From an uncultured Sphingomonadaceae bacterium (GTDB lineage Bacteria > Pseudomonadota > Alphaproteobacteria > Sphingomonadales > Sphingomonadaceae), in the NCBI GenBank assembly GCA_947501325.1, contig CANMVC010000002.1:124001-188000 (forward strand): DNA of 64,000 nt, given 5' to 3'. The number at the start of each line of letters is the position of its first letter. The stretch's first letter is position 1. The notes beneath the pieces are model-generated. The model did not search any database. It saw only the letters and a program-made list of their open reading frames with translations, and was not told the origin of the DNA. This document shows positions 9,004 through 15,816 of the stretch, piece by piece. The translations under genes and the position numbers were made by a program.

Positions 9004-9549
9004 ATGTCAGTAGCAATGAGAATGGCCCGTGGCGGCTCCAAGAAACGTCCTTATTACAAGATCGTGATCGCGGATGTCCGCGCTCCACGGGACGGCAAAT
9101 TTATCGAACGTATCGGCAGCTACAACCCGCTGCTCGCCAAAGATGACGAAAAGCGTGTAGTTCTGGACGTTGATCGCGCGAAGCATTGGTTGAGCGTCGG
9201 TGCGCAGCCAAGTGATCGTGTTGCGCGTTTTCTGGACGCTGCCGGCGTTTTGAAGCGCGAAGCGCGTAACAACCCGAACAAGGCCAAGCCAGGTGAAAAA
9301 GCCACCGAGCGTTTGGAAGAGAAAGCTGAAAAAGCGGCTGCAGCAGAAGAAGCGGCTAAAGAAGCAGCTGCCGCTCCTGTAGAAGAAGCGCCAGCTGAAA
9401 CACCAGCAGAAGAAACACCGGCCGCTGAAGAAGCTGCTCCTGAAGCGCCAGCGGAAGATGTTAAAGCCGAAGAACCACCTGCAGAAGAAGCGAAATCTGA
9501 AGAAGCGCCTGCTGAAGACAAGGCTGCCGAAGAAAAGTCCGAGGGCTAA
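9004..9549 (+). CDS. rpsP: 30S ribosomal protein S16 with long acidic tail
   Basis: Ribosomal protein S16 of the small subunit. The conserved core ([18 protein letters not shown] onward, to about residue 85) is followed by about 95 residues made almost only of Ala, Glu, Pro and Lys. This makes 181 residues, against about 80-90 in E. coli. Extended S16 proteins with Ala/Glu-rich tails are usual in Alphaproteobacteria, though this one is at the long end. The ATG at 9004 follows AGAAAGG; ATGs at codons 5 and 7 are alternatives nearer to the usual M-x-R-x-R start. The tail looks intrinsically disordered. It lies 43 bases after ffh in an AT-rich gap that may hold an extra promoter, and 3 bases before rimM. 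Confidence 0.95.
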   Translation: MSVAMRMARGGSKKRPYYKIVIADVRAPRDGKFIERIGSYNPLLAKDDEKRVVLDVDRAKHWLSVGAQPSDRVARFLDAAGVLKREARNNPNKAKPGEKATERLEEKAEKAAAAEEAAKEAAAAPVEEAPAETPAEETPAAEEAAPEAPAEDVKAEEPPAEEAKSEEAPAEDKAAEEKSEG

Positions 9550-9552
9550 TCC

Positions 9553-10041
9553 TTGGCTGAAGTTGATCCGGACACGTCTGTCCCCCTTGCCGTCATTATT
9601 GGCGCGCACGGGGTGACGGGCGAGGTCCGGCTCAAGCTGTTCTGCGAGACTTTGGACAGTCTCAAACAGCACAAGAGTTTCAACGGCGGAAAACTGACGC
9701 TGAAATCCGTGAAGCCCCACAAAATGGGCGCGATTGCACGGATTGCCGAAATTACCGACCGCAATGGCGCAGAAGCCGCCCGGGGGACAGAATTAACGGT
9801 CCCGCGTGCCGCCTTGCCGCCACTCGATGAAGACGAATTTTATCATATCGACATTATCGGCCTGCGCTGTGTCTCGGACAATGGTGAAGAGTTAGGCAAA
9901 ATATTCGCCATTTATGAGTTTGGTGCTGGCGATGTCATCGAAATAGAGCGCGCCAGCGGCAAGAAATTCATGGTACCTGTGAGTGCGATCGATATGCGCA
10001 ATGATCCGGCCATTGTGCTGTCGGATTTTGTCGAACCATGA
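9553..10041 (+). CDS. rimM: 16S rRNA processing protein RimM
   Basis: Assembly factor for the 30S head that binds S19 and helps mature 16S rRNA. The 162 residues show the N-terminal RimM barrel (VIIGAHGVTGEVRLK) and a C-terminal PRC-barrel (DEFYHIDIIGL to about residue 160). The start appears to be TTG at 9553, with GAGG in the last codons of rpsP as ribosome-binding site. I see no ATG or GTG that keeps the domain whole. It sits 3 bases after rpsP and its stop overlaps the next small gene by four bases. Confidence 0.93.
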   Translation: MAEVDPDTSVPLAVIIGAHGVTGEVRLKLFCETLDSLKQHKSFNGGKLTLKSVKPHKMGAIARIAEITDRNGAEAARGTELTVPRAALPPLDEDEFYHIDIIGLRCVSDNGEELGKIFAIYEFGAGDVIEIERASGKKFMVPVSAIDMRNDPAIVLSDFVEP

Positions 10042-10328
10042 CCGGACCGATATTTTTCATCATCCTGATCATTGCTTTGGCAGCATTTCCGGCCTTTGCA
10101 GGTTGGAAGTTTAGTCAAAACAAAGATCAATTTGTCCGCATGGCCAGCACGATAGTCGCAGGGCAAATGATCGTTACGCCGGGAATTATATTAATCGCCT
10201 TTTCCGAGGATCGGGCAGGTGACGAAAGCCCCATGCAAACGATGATAATATATGCGGCCATGGCGCTGGTTATTTCGATCATGACCTTTGCGATTCTTGA
10301 GATCAGAAAAACGCAGCAGGACAAATGA
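10038..10328 (+). CDS. Small hypothetical membrane protein between rimM and trmD
   Basis: A 96-residue protein I do not recognise. It has three likely membrane segments: about 4-24, 38-55 and 69-86. The first loop is basic ([10 protein letters not shown]), the second loop acidic ([10 protein letters not shown]), and the tail charged. It overlaps rimM by four bases (ATGA) and trmD by four bases at its end, so it is fully embedded in the ribosomal operon and probably translated by coupling. In most proteobacteria rimM is followed directly by trmD, so this is an added gene. No cofactor or catalytic motif is visible. The overlaps make it very likely to be real. Confidence 0.7.
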   Translation: MTGPIFFIILIIALAAFPAFAGWKFSQNKDQFVRMASTIVAGQMIVTPGIILIAFSEDRAGDESPMQTMIIYAAMALVISIMTFAILEIRKTQQDK

Positions 10329-11179
10329 CCTTCACCGCCCAAATCTTGACCCTCTATCCCGAAATGTTCCCGGGGCCGCTTGGTACGTCGCTGGCGGGCA
10401 GGGCGCTGGAAGAAGGCAAATGGGCCTGCAACCCGATCCAGATGCGGGACTTTGCCACCGACAAGCACAAATCAGTCGATGATACGCCGGCAGGTGGCGG
10501 TGCTGGCATGGTTTTGCGGGCTGACGTCATGGCGTCAGCGGTGGATTATGCGATGGAGAGGATGGATAAGATAATTTCTGATCAAAAATCCGTTCGTTCT
10601 GAGCCTGTCGAAGGACGGTTGCCGGCTGAGGGCATGGCTTCGACAAGCTCAGCCAGAACGGATTTAGGGGGAAGCATTGCCCCCATCCTCGCGATGACTC
10701 CGCGCGGAAAGCCGCTGACGCAGGCGCGTGTGCGGGATATTTCCGCTGGGCCAGGCGTCACCATCCTATGCGGTCGTTTTGAAGGATTTGACGAGCGGAT
10801 TTTCGATGCGCGGCCGATTGAACAAGTCTCGATTGGCGATTATATTCTTTCCGGCGGAGAAATGGGCGCTTTGGTGCTTTTAGACGCTTGCATTCGCCTG
10901 CTTCCCGGGGTAATGGGCGCGTCTTCTAGCGGAGATGACGAGAGTTTCGAAACCGGACTTTTGGAATATCCGCAATATACCCGGCCTCAGAAATGGGAAG
11001 GGCGTATTATCCCTGAAGTCTTGCGATCGGGGGATCATGCGAAAATAGCTGCTTGGCGGAAACAAAGGGCAGAGGAAGATACACGGCTAAGGCGGCCCGA
11101 TTTATGGGAGCATCACAGGGATGCTCCGGATCAGTCGCCCTCTGGTGCGCGAGGACAGAAAAAGGAAGATCGGTCATGA
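10325..11179 (+). CDS. trmD: tRNA (guanine-N1)-methyltransferase TrmD with in-frame insert
   Basis: Methylates G37 of tRNAs, preventing +1 frameshifting, with a trefoil-knot SAM site. Of the 284 residues, the core matches Trm[14 protein letters not shown], the AGGGAGMV loop, [31 protein letters not shown] and [11 protein letters not shown]. coli TrmD is 255. The excess is largely one insert at about residues 82-117, just before the strand leading into the SAM-binding knot. Residues 88-114 are encoded by an 80-base palindromic repeat. At the position of the E. coli catalytic Asp169 (EDSF) this protein reads ESF (Glu206). The ATGA overlap with rplS shows that the frame is kept to the end. Probably functional, since TrmD is essential in most bacteria. 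Confidence 0.93.
   Translation: MTFTAQILTLYPEMFPGPLGTSLAGRALEEGKWACNPIQMRDFATDKHKSVDDTPAGGGAGMVLRADVMASAVDYAMERMDKIISDQKSVRSEPVEGRLPAEGMASTSSARTDLGGSIAPILAMTPRGKPLTQARVRDISAGPGVTILCGRFEGFDERIFDARPIEQVSIGDYILSGGEMGALVLLDACIRLLPGVMGASSSGDDESFETGLLEYPQYTRPQKWEGRIIPEVLRSGDHAKIAAWRKQRAEEDTRLRRPDLWEHHRDAPDQSPSGARGQKKEDRS
10586..10665. repeat. Palindromic repeat element inside trmD
   Basis: An 80-base imperfect inverted repeat. The left arm starts AAATCCGTTC and continues GTTCTGAGCCTGTCGAAG. The reverse complement of the right arm starts with the same AAATCCGTTC, then TGGCTGAGCTTGTCGAAG. The CTGAGCxTGTCGAAG core is, from general knowledge, a widely dispersed intergenic repeat in sphingomonads. Here it is read in frame through both arms (residues 88-114 of TrmD), with no stop codon. 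I found no second copy in this window. Confidence 0.8.
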
Positions 11180-11607
11180 ACCTGATCCAGACACTTGAGA
11201 AAGAAGCTGTAGAAGCATTTGCAGCCTCTAAAGAAATACCGGAATTTCGCGCTGGCGACACGCTGCGCATTGGTGTTCGCGTCGTTGAAGGCGAACGCGT
11301 TCGTACCCAGAATTTTGAAGGTGTGTGCATTGCACGGACCAATCGCGGCATGGGCTCCAACTTCACCGTTAGAAAGATTTCTTTCGGCGAAGGCGTTGAG
11401 CGTGTGTTCCCGCTATACTCCCCTAACATCGAAAGCATTACCGTGGTTCGCCGTGGTGTTGTTCGTCGTGCGAAGCTTTACTATCTGCGCGGCCGTACAG
11501 GTAAACGGGCTCGTATTGCGGAACGCCGCTTGAACCAGCCTAAAGATGCTGTAGCGACAACCAAACCGGCAGAAAAGCCAGCTGCAAAGGAAGCAGAAGC
11601 GAAATAA
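11176..11607 (+). CDS. rplS: 50S ribosomal protein L19
   Basis: Ribosomal protein L19 at the 30S/50S interface. It has 143 residues from the ATG at 11176, which overlaps the trmD stop as ATGA. A longer reading from 11053 would overlap trmD by 127 bases and has no homology reason. Core motifs are [36 protein letters not shown] and [18 protein letters not shown] short Lys/Ala/Glu tail (about residues 120-143) follows, milder than that of S16. It is the last gene of the operon, before a clear terminator. Confidence 0.96.
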   Translation: MNLIQTLEKEAVEAFAASKEIPEFRAGDTLRIGVRVVEGERVRTQNFEGVCIARTNRGMGSNFTVRKISFGEGVERVFPLYSPNIESITVVRRGVVRRAKLYYLRGRTGKRARIAERRLNQPKDAVATTKPAEKPAAKEAEAK

Positions 11608-11630
11608 GACACGCTTCATAACCAATTCCA

Positions 11631-11668
11631 AACAGCCGGTTTTCCAAAGGGATAACCGGCTGTTTTCA
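11631..11668 (+). terminator. Terminator after rplS
   Basis: Perfect 11-base arms AACAGCCGGTT and AACCGGCTGTT separated by 12 bases, followed by TTTC. It closes the ffh/rpsP-rplS operon 24 bases after the rplS stop. Confidence 0.8.
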
Positions 11669-11690
11669 TATTCAGTACAGGAAAAGTTTC

Positions 11691-12716
11691 ATGGGTTACA
11701 AAGTTGCAGTTGTGGGCGCGACCGGAAATGTCGGGCGCGAAATGCTGACCATCCTTGCCGAGCGCGAATTTCCAATTGACGAGATCGCCGCTGTAGCATC
11801 GTCGCGGTCTCACGGGACCGAAGTCGAGCTGGGTGATACGGGCAAGATGCTCAAAGTTCAGAATATCGAGCATTTTGACTTTGCTGGCTGGGACATGGCT
11901 CTATTTGCTGCCGGTTCTGGCCCGACCAAGGAATATGCACCCAAGGCGGCGGCTGCAGGCTGTGTTGTGATCGATAACAGCTCGCTCTATCGCATGGACC
12001 CTGACGTGCCGCTGATCGTTCCCGAAGTGAACCCCGAAGCCATTGCTGGCTATACGAAGCGCAATATTATCGCCAACCCCAATTGCTCGACGGCGCAGAT
12101 GGTTGTGGCCCTCAAGCCGCTGCATGATGCCGCTACGATCAAGCGCGTGGTCGTATCGACCTATCAGTCTGTTTCCGGTGCTGGCAAAAGCGGCATGGAT
12201 GAACTGTTCGAACAGTCCCGTGCGATTTTTGTTGGTGATCCCAAGGAAAACCACGTTTTTACCAAGCAGATTGCCTTCAACGTCATCCCGCATATCGACG
12301 TGTTCCTGGATGATGGTTCGACCAAGGAAGAGTGGAAAATGGTCGTCGAGACCAAGAAAATTCTCGACCCCAAGATCAAACTGACCGCGACCTGCGTCCG
12401 CGTGCCGGTTTTCGTAGGCCACAGTGAAGCGATCCATATCGAGTTCGAGAATGAAATCTCGGCCAAGAAAGCACAGGAAATCCTCCGCGAGGCACCGGGC
12501 ATCATGCTGGTCGATAAGCGGGAGGATGGCGGCTATACCACCCCTGTTGAAAGCGCTGGCGACAGCGCCACCTATGTCAGCCGCGTGCGTGAAGATCCGA
12601 CGGTGGAAAACGGCCTGATCATCTGGTGCGTGTCCGATAACCTGCGCAAAGGCGCGGCGCTCAACGCGGTGCAGATTGCGGAGCTTTTGGGGCGCAAGCA
12701 TTTGCAAAAAGGGTAA
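11691..12716 (+). CDS. asd: Aspartate-semialdehyde dehydrogenase
   Basis: Reduces aspartyl phosphate to aspartate-4-semialdehyde, the branch point to lysine/DAP, threonine and methionine. It has 341 residues, with the NADP-binding GATGNVG at 9-15 and the catalytic Cys132 in NPNCSTAQMV. The VPVFVGHSEAIHIEFE segment contributes the later active-site His. This is the common bacterial type. Its product also serves as co-substrate of the carboxynorspermidine/carboxyspermidine synthase encoded at 37.5-38.8 kb, and it feeds the pathway of DapF. AGGAAA is placed before the ATG at 11691. It follows the rplS terminator, so it needs its own promoter within about 20-80 bases. The next gene starts 14 bases later. 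Confidence 0.96.
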   Translation: MGYKVAVVGATGNVGREMLTILAEREFPIDEIAAVASSRSHGTEVELGDTGKMLKVQNIEHFDFAGWDMALFAAGSGPTKEYAPKAAAAGCVVIDNSSLYRMDPDVPLIVPEVNPEAIAGYTKRNIIANPNCSTAQMVVALKPLHDAATIKRVVVSTYQSVSGAGKSGMDELFEQSRAIFVGDPKENHVFTKQIAFNVIPHIDVFLDDGSTKEEWKMVVETKKILDPKIKLTATCVRVPVFVGHSEAIHIEFENEISAKKAQEILREAPGIMLVDKREDGGYTTPVESAGDSATYVSRVREDPTVENGLIIWCVSDNLRKGAALNAVQIAELLGRKHLQKG

Positions 12717-12730
12717 ATTTCCCGCAAGAC

Positions 12731-13384
12731 ATGCCGATGACATTAGAAGCAGACGTATATTGGTCGTTCCGATCGCCCTATAGCTATCTCGCAACACGGC
12801 GCTATGTCGCGCTGACGCGGGAATATGATCTCACCATCAACCAGCGTTTTGTGTATCCGCTTGCGATCCGCGATCCCGATTTCTTTGAGAAAAACCATCC
12901 CAACTGGTTGGCCTATACGTTTCGCGATATCTTCCGCGTGGCGCAGTTTATGGATATCCCGATGGCACCGCCCAATCCCGATCCGATTGTGCAGGATATT
13001 GCCACCCGCAAAATTGCCGAAGATCAGCCGCATATCTTTTTGCTCACACGCATGGGGCAGGCGGCATCCCGGCGCGGCAAGGGGCTCGAATTTGCCGATG
13101 AAGTCTCGCGTCTTATCTGGGGCGGGACGCAGGGTTGGAATGAGGGTGATCATCTGGAGCAGGCTACCACGCGCGCAGGGCTTGATCTGGCCGAGCTGAA
13201 AGCCGAAGCCGAGGCGCGCCCAGAGGAGTTGGACAAGGAAATTGCGGGTAACCAGAACGCTCTGGAAGCCGCTGGCCACTGGGGCGTGCCGACTTTGGTG
13301 TTTGAAGGTGAGCCATTTTTTGGACAGGACCGGATTGATCTGGCGGTCTGGCGGATGAAGCAAAAGGGATTGGCCAAGCGTTAG
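12731..13384 (+). CDS. DsbA-family / 2-hydroxychromene-2-carboxylate isomerase-like protein
   Basis: A 217-residue thioredoxin-fold protein of the HCCA isomerase/GST-kappa branch. The N-terminus reads WSFRSPYSYLATRR, with Ser15 where DsbA proteins carry the CxxC. Such enzymes use glutathione to isomerise hydroxychromene carboxylates in naphthalene-type degradation, or act as kappa GSTs. The C-terminal GVPTLVFEGEPFFGQDR gives the cis-Pro loop (GVP) and the family's G-Q-D-R segment. No aromatic-degradation genes are near, so the physiological substrate is unknown. It lies 14 bases after asd and may be cotranscribed. An ATG two codons downstream is an alternative start. Confidence 0.8.
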   Translation: MPMTLEADVYWSFRSPYSYLATRRYVALTREYDLTINQRFVYPLAIRDPDFFEKNHPNWLAYTFRDIFRVAQFMDIPMAPPNPDPIVQDIATRKIAEDQPHIFLLTRMGQAASRRGKGLEFADEVSRLIWGGTQGWNEGDHLEQATTRAGLDLAELKAEAEARPEELDKEIAGNQNALEAAGHWGVPTLVFEGEPFFGQDRIDLAVWRMKQKGLAKR

Positions 13385-13569
13385 AATAAAGGGCTTTCCT
13401 ACATGCTCGAAAATGCTTAGCTTGAATGGATGGTTATATGTCTCTCTCTCCTGCCACTCGATTCAGCGACCATGATATTCACTTCAACCGAATTTCACCT
13501 TCATTCTGCGTATCATTTGTAGAATTTATGGAGTCATAATCGGGACGATAGCCAAGGAGAGAATCGATA

Positions 13570-14019
13570 ATGGATGGGACATTGTCTGGCGGCTGCCTTT
13601 GTGGCGCGGTGCGATACACGCTCCATCCCGGTTTCAGGATGCGGCCCTATGCTTGCCATTGCACGGATTGCCAGAGGCGAACCGGGAGCGCATTTAGTCT
13701 GCATATGGGCATTGTGGCCAACGACCTGTCCATCGAAGGCGAATTGAACGAAGGCAAGTTTACCCAGCCCAGCGGCGCGATCAGCACCATCACAGGCTGC
13801 GCAAAATGCATGAGCCGCATTTATGCCGCCAACGATCTAAGGCCGGGATTGGCCAGTATCAGGGTTGGCACATTGGATATTAGCAACGAGGTGAGTCCTG
13901 CTGCGCATTTCTGGATATCCAGTAAACAGCCGTGGATCACTATTCCAGAGGGCGTGCCAACACTTGAAACGCAGCCGCAAACCAGCGAGGAATGGCTAAA
14001 ATATGTAGGCCCGAAATGA
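13570..14019 (+). CDS. GFA/CENP-V domain zinc protein, copy 1
   Basis: A 149-residue member of the glutathione-dependent formaldehyde-activating enzyme (GFA) family. Zinc cysteines are Cys9 and Cys11 (GGCLCGAVRY), Cys29, Cys31 and Cys34 (ACHCTDCQRRTGSAF), plus Cys77 and Cys80 (GCAKC). The family name comes from Gfa, proposed to speed the joining of formaldehyde to glutathione; most small paralogues are uncharacterised. Its ATG follows AAGGAGAG. It overlaps the second GFA gene by four bases. The 185 bases before it contain no gene that I can see. The function beyond zinc binding is not established. Confidence 0.88.
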   Translation: MDGTLSGGCLCGAVRYTLHPGFRMRPYACHCTDCQRRTGSAFSLHMGIVANDLSIEGELNEGKFTQPSGAISTITGCAKCMSRIYAANDLRPGLASIRVGTLDISNEVSPAAHFWISSKQPWITIPEGVPTLETQPQTSEEWLKYVGPK

Positions 14020-14462
14020 CGGACCCGCGAACTGGCGGCTGCCAATGCGGGGCCGTGCGCTATGCGCTTAGCGGCCCGATTCCTCCAGCCTATGCTTGTC
14101 ATTGCGGAGAGTGCAAGAAACAGAGCGCTAGCGCATTTTCGTTGTCTGTTCCGTTGACCTATGATGCTTTGACCGTGACCGGAACGCCAAGGTATTTCGA
14201 AACAGTCGCGTATAGCGGGAAGCGAAAATATAACTATTTCTGCGGCGATTGCGGGACGCGGCTTTGGCATAGCGAAAGCAACCCACCGACGGCGATTACC
14301 TTAAAGGTTGGTACATTAGATCGCTCTTCGGATATCAAGCCGGTCGGGCATTTATGGGTGTCGAAAAAGCAAGCGGGTATTACGCTTGATCCCGCAAGTG
14401 ATCAGCATCAAACACAGCCAGACGATGTCGTCGCTTGGCGCAATAATCTGGGGCAGATATAG
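14016..14462 (+). CDS. GFA/CENP-V domain zinc protein, copy 2
   Basis: A second GFA-family protein, 148 residues from the ATG at 14016, which overlaps the first copy's stop (ATGA). An upstream ATG at 13992 would lengthen the overlap without reason. Cysteines lie at 9, 11, 28, 30 and 33 (GGCQCGAVRY, ACHCGECKKQSASAF), with a further pair in YFCGDCGTRLWH. The two copies are clearly related but diverged (different loops, and the second has the fuller CGDCG motif), so the duplication is old or they were acquired separately. It runs straight into the hydrolase gene. Confidence 0.88.
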   Translation: MTDPRTGGCQCGAVRYALSGPIPPAYACHCGECKKQSASAFSLSVPLTYDALTVTGTPRYFETVAYSGKRKYNYFCGDCGTRLWHSESNPPTAITLKVGTLDRSSDIKPVGHLWVSKKQAGITLDPASDQHQTQPDDVVAWRNNLGQI

Positions 14463-14470
14463 TGGAAATA

Positions 14471-15214
14471 ATGACTTGGGACTTCACCTCCTTTGATGGC
14501 GTGAAGCTGAAAATTCATGAAATGGGGAAAGGGCGGGCCGTGATCCTGTTCCACGGCTTGTTCTCCAATGCGGAGACCAATTGGATCAAATTCGGTCATG
14601 CGGCTACGCTGGCCGAGGCAGGTCATCGCGTGATTATGCCGGACCTGCGTGCCCATGGGCACAGCGAAGCGCCGCATGATGCCGCCGCTTATCCGCAGGA
14701 TGTCCTGATTAAAGACGCGTTGGCGCTGATCGATTATCTGGATTTGCCCGACTATGACATTGGCGGATTCTCCCTGGGCGCGCGGACAACCGCGAAACTG
14801 CTGACCACTCATATTGCTCCGGGAAAAGCGATACTCGCAGGGATGGGGCTGGAAGGCCTCGCAGGCTGGGACCGGCGGCAGGGCTTTTTCCTGAAAGCCA
14901 TCGAGATACGCGACACCGCCAAACGCGGCGATCCCCATTGGATGGCGATACAGTTTATGAAGAGCCAGAAGATTGATACGGTCGCTGCCGCACATTTGCT
15001 GAAAACATTTTCCGATATGGAGCCCGAAGCCATTCAGACCATCACTACTCCGACATTGGTGCTCTGCGGATCGGACGATCGCGACAATGGTAATCCCGAA
15101 AAACTGGCGGAATTATTGCCGAACGGGCATCATATCGCAGTGCCTGGCACGCACATGAGTAGTGTTACCAAATCAGAAATGGGGCAGGAGATGCTCCGGT
15201 TTCTGAAGGCATAG
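14471..15214 (+). CDS. Alpha/beta hydrolase
   Basis: A 247-residue alpha/beta-hydrolase-fold enzyme. The oxyanion-loop HG is at 28-29 (LFHGLFSN), the nucleophile is Ser101 in GFSLG, the acid is probably Asp202 or Asp203 in LCGSDDRD, and His228 is in VPGTHMS. The substrate is unknown: esterase, lipase-like or C-C hydrolase are all possible. The ATG at 14471 has GGA nearby. A GTG at 14462 overlapping the stop of the GFA gene by one base would add three residues. The near-contiguous arrangement GFA-GFA-hydrolase-membrane protein suggests one transcript. In the classical pathway S-formylglutathione hydrolase follows Gfa, but this protein does not resemble the FghA/esterase-D family in its motifs. 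Confidence 0.85.
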   Translation: MTWDFTSFDGVKLKIHEMGKGRAVILFHGLFSNAETNWIKFGHAATLAEAGHRVIMPDLRAHGHSEAPHDAAAYPQDVLIKDALALIDYLDLPDYDIGGFSLGARTTAKLLTTHIAPGKAILAGMGLEGLAGWDRRQGFFLKAIEIRDTAKRGDPHWMAIQFMKSQKIDTVAAAHLLKTFSDMEPEAIQTITTPTLVLCGSDDRDNGNPEKLAELLPNGHHIAVPGTHMSSVTKSEMGQEMLRFLKA

Positions 15215-15232
15215 GAAAGGGAAAGGAAGCCG

Positions 15233-15760
15233 ATGCCGAAATATATCAATTGGCGCAATTTCTGGATATTCTGGCTTGGCGGTCTCGCCGTTTTCCTGTT
15301 CAATGTCGCGACTATCGGGCCGCTGATGACCGATGTCGCGCCCACGGGAATATTGGATCACCAAAGCGCTGGTACAGCCGAAAGGGTGGACGCTATTCAG
15401 CAGAGTTGGGCAGTGGCTGGGCAGATGAACTATGCCAAATGGTCGATGATAACCGACCTTATCTTTATCGGCCTCTATTCGATTGGCGGTATCTTGGGTG
15501 GGCGTCTGATCTGGCAGGAAGCACGCTCACCATCGCTCAAGAAACTGGGACTGTTCATGGTGCTGATCTATTTTCTGTTTGGCCTGTTCGACTATATCGA
15601 AACGCTCAGCCAGATCACCCAATTATTGCAGAATGAGGGCAGCGATTTGCTGGCTGGTATTGCCGCCATGGCCAGGCCCCCTAAAATATTGACTTGGATT
15701 ATTGGCACGGTTGGAATGATCATCGCGTTGGTCTGGCGCAGCCGCGAAAGACGCGCTTGA
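15233..15760 (+). CDS. Hypothetical four-helix membrane protein
   Basis: A 175-residue protein with four hydrophobic segments at about 11-28, 72-92, 102-120 and 150-167. A soluble loop of about 40 residues (30-70) with Gln and Trp lies between the first two. I do not recognise the family; the layout resembles small uncharacterised membrane proteins of marine alphaproteobacteria. AAAGGAAG precedes the ATG at 15233. It starts 18 bases after the hydrolase stop and is probably the last gene of that unit. No catalytic motif is visible. Confidence 0.65.
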   Translation: MPKYINWRNFWIFWLGGLAVFLFNVATIGPLMTDVAPTGILDHQSAGTAERVDAIQQSWAVAGQMNYAKWSMITDLIFIGLYSIGGILGGRLIWQEARSPSLKKLGLFMVLIYFLFGLFDYIETLSQITQLLQNEGSDLLAGIAAMARPPKILTWIIGTVGMIIALVWRSRERRA

Positions 15761-15816
15761 CGGTCGCGCCATAAAGTTTCAATCCATACCAAATAGGAAT
15801 AACAGAGGATCGCTTC

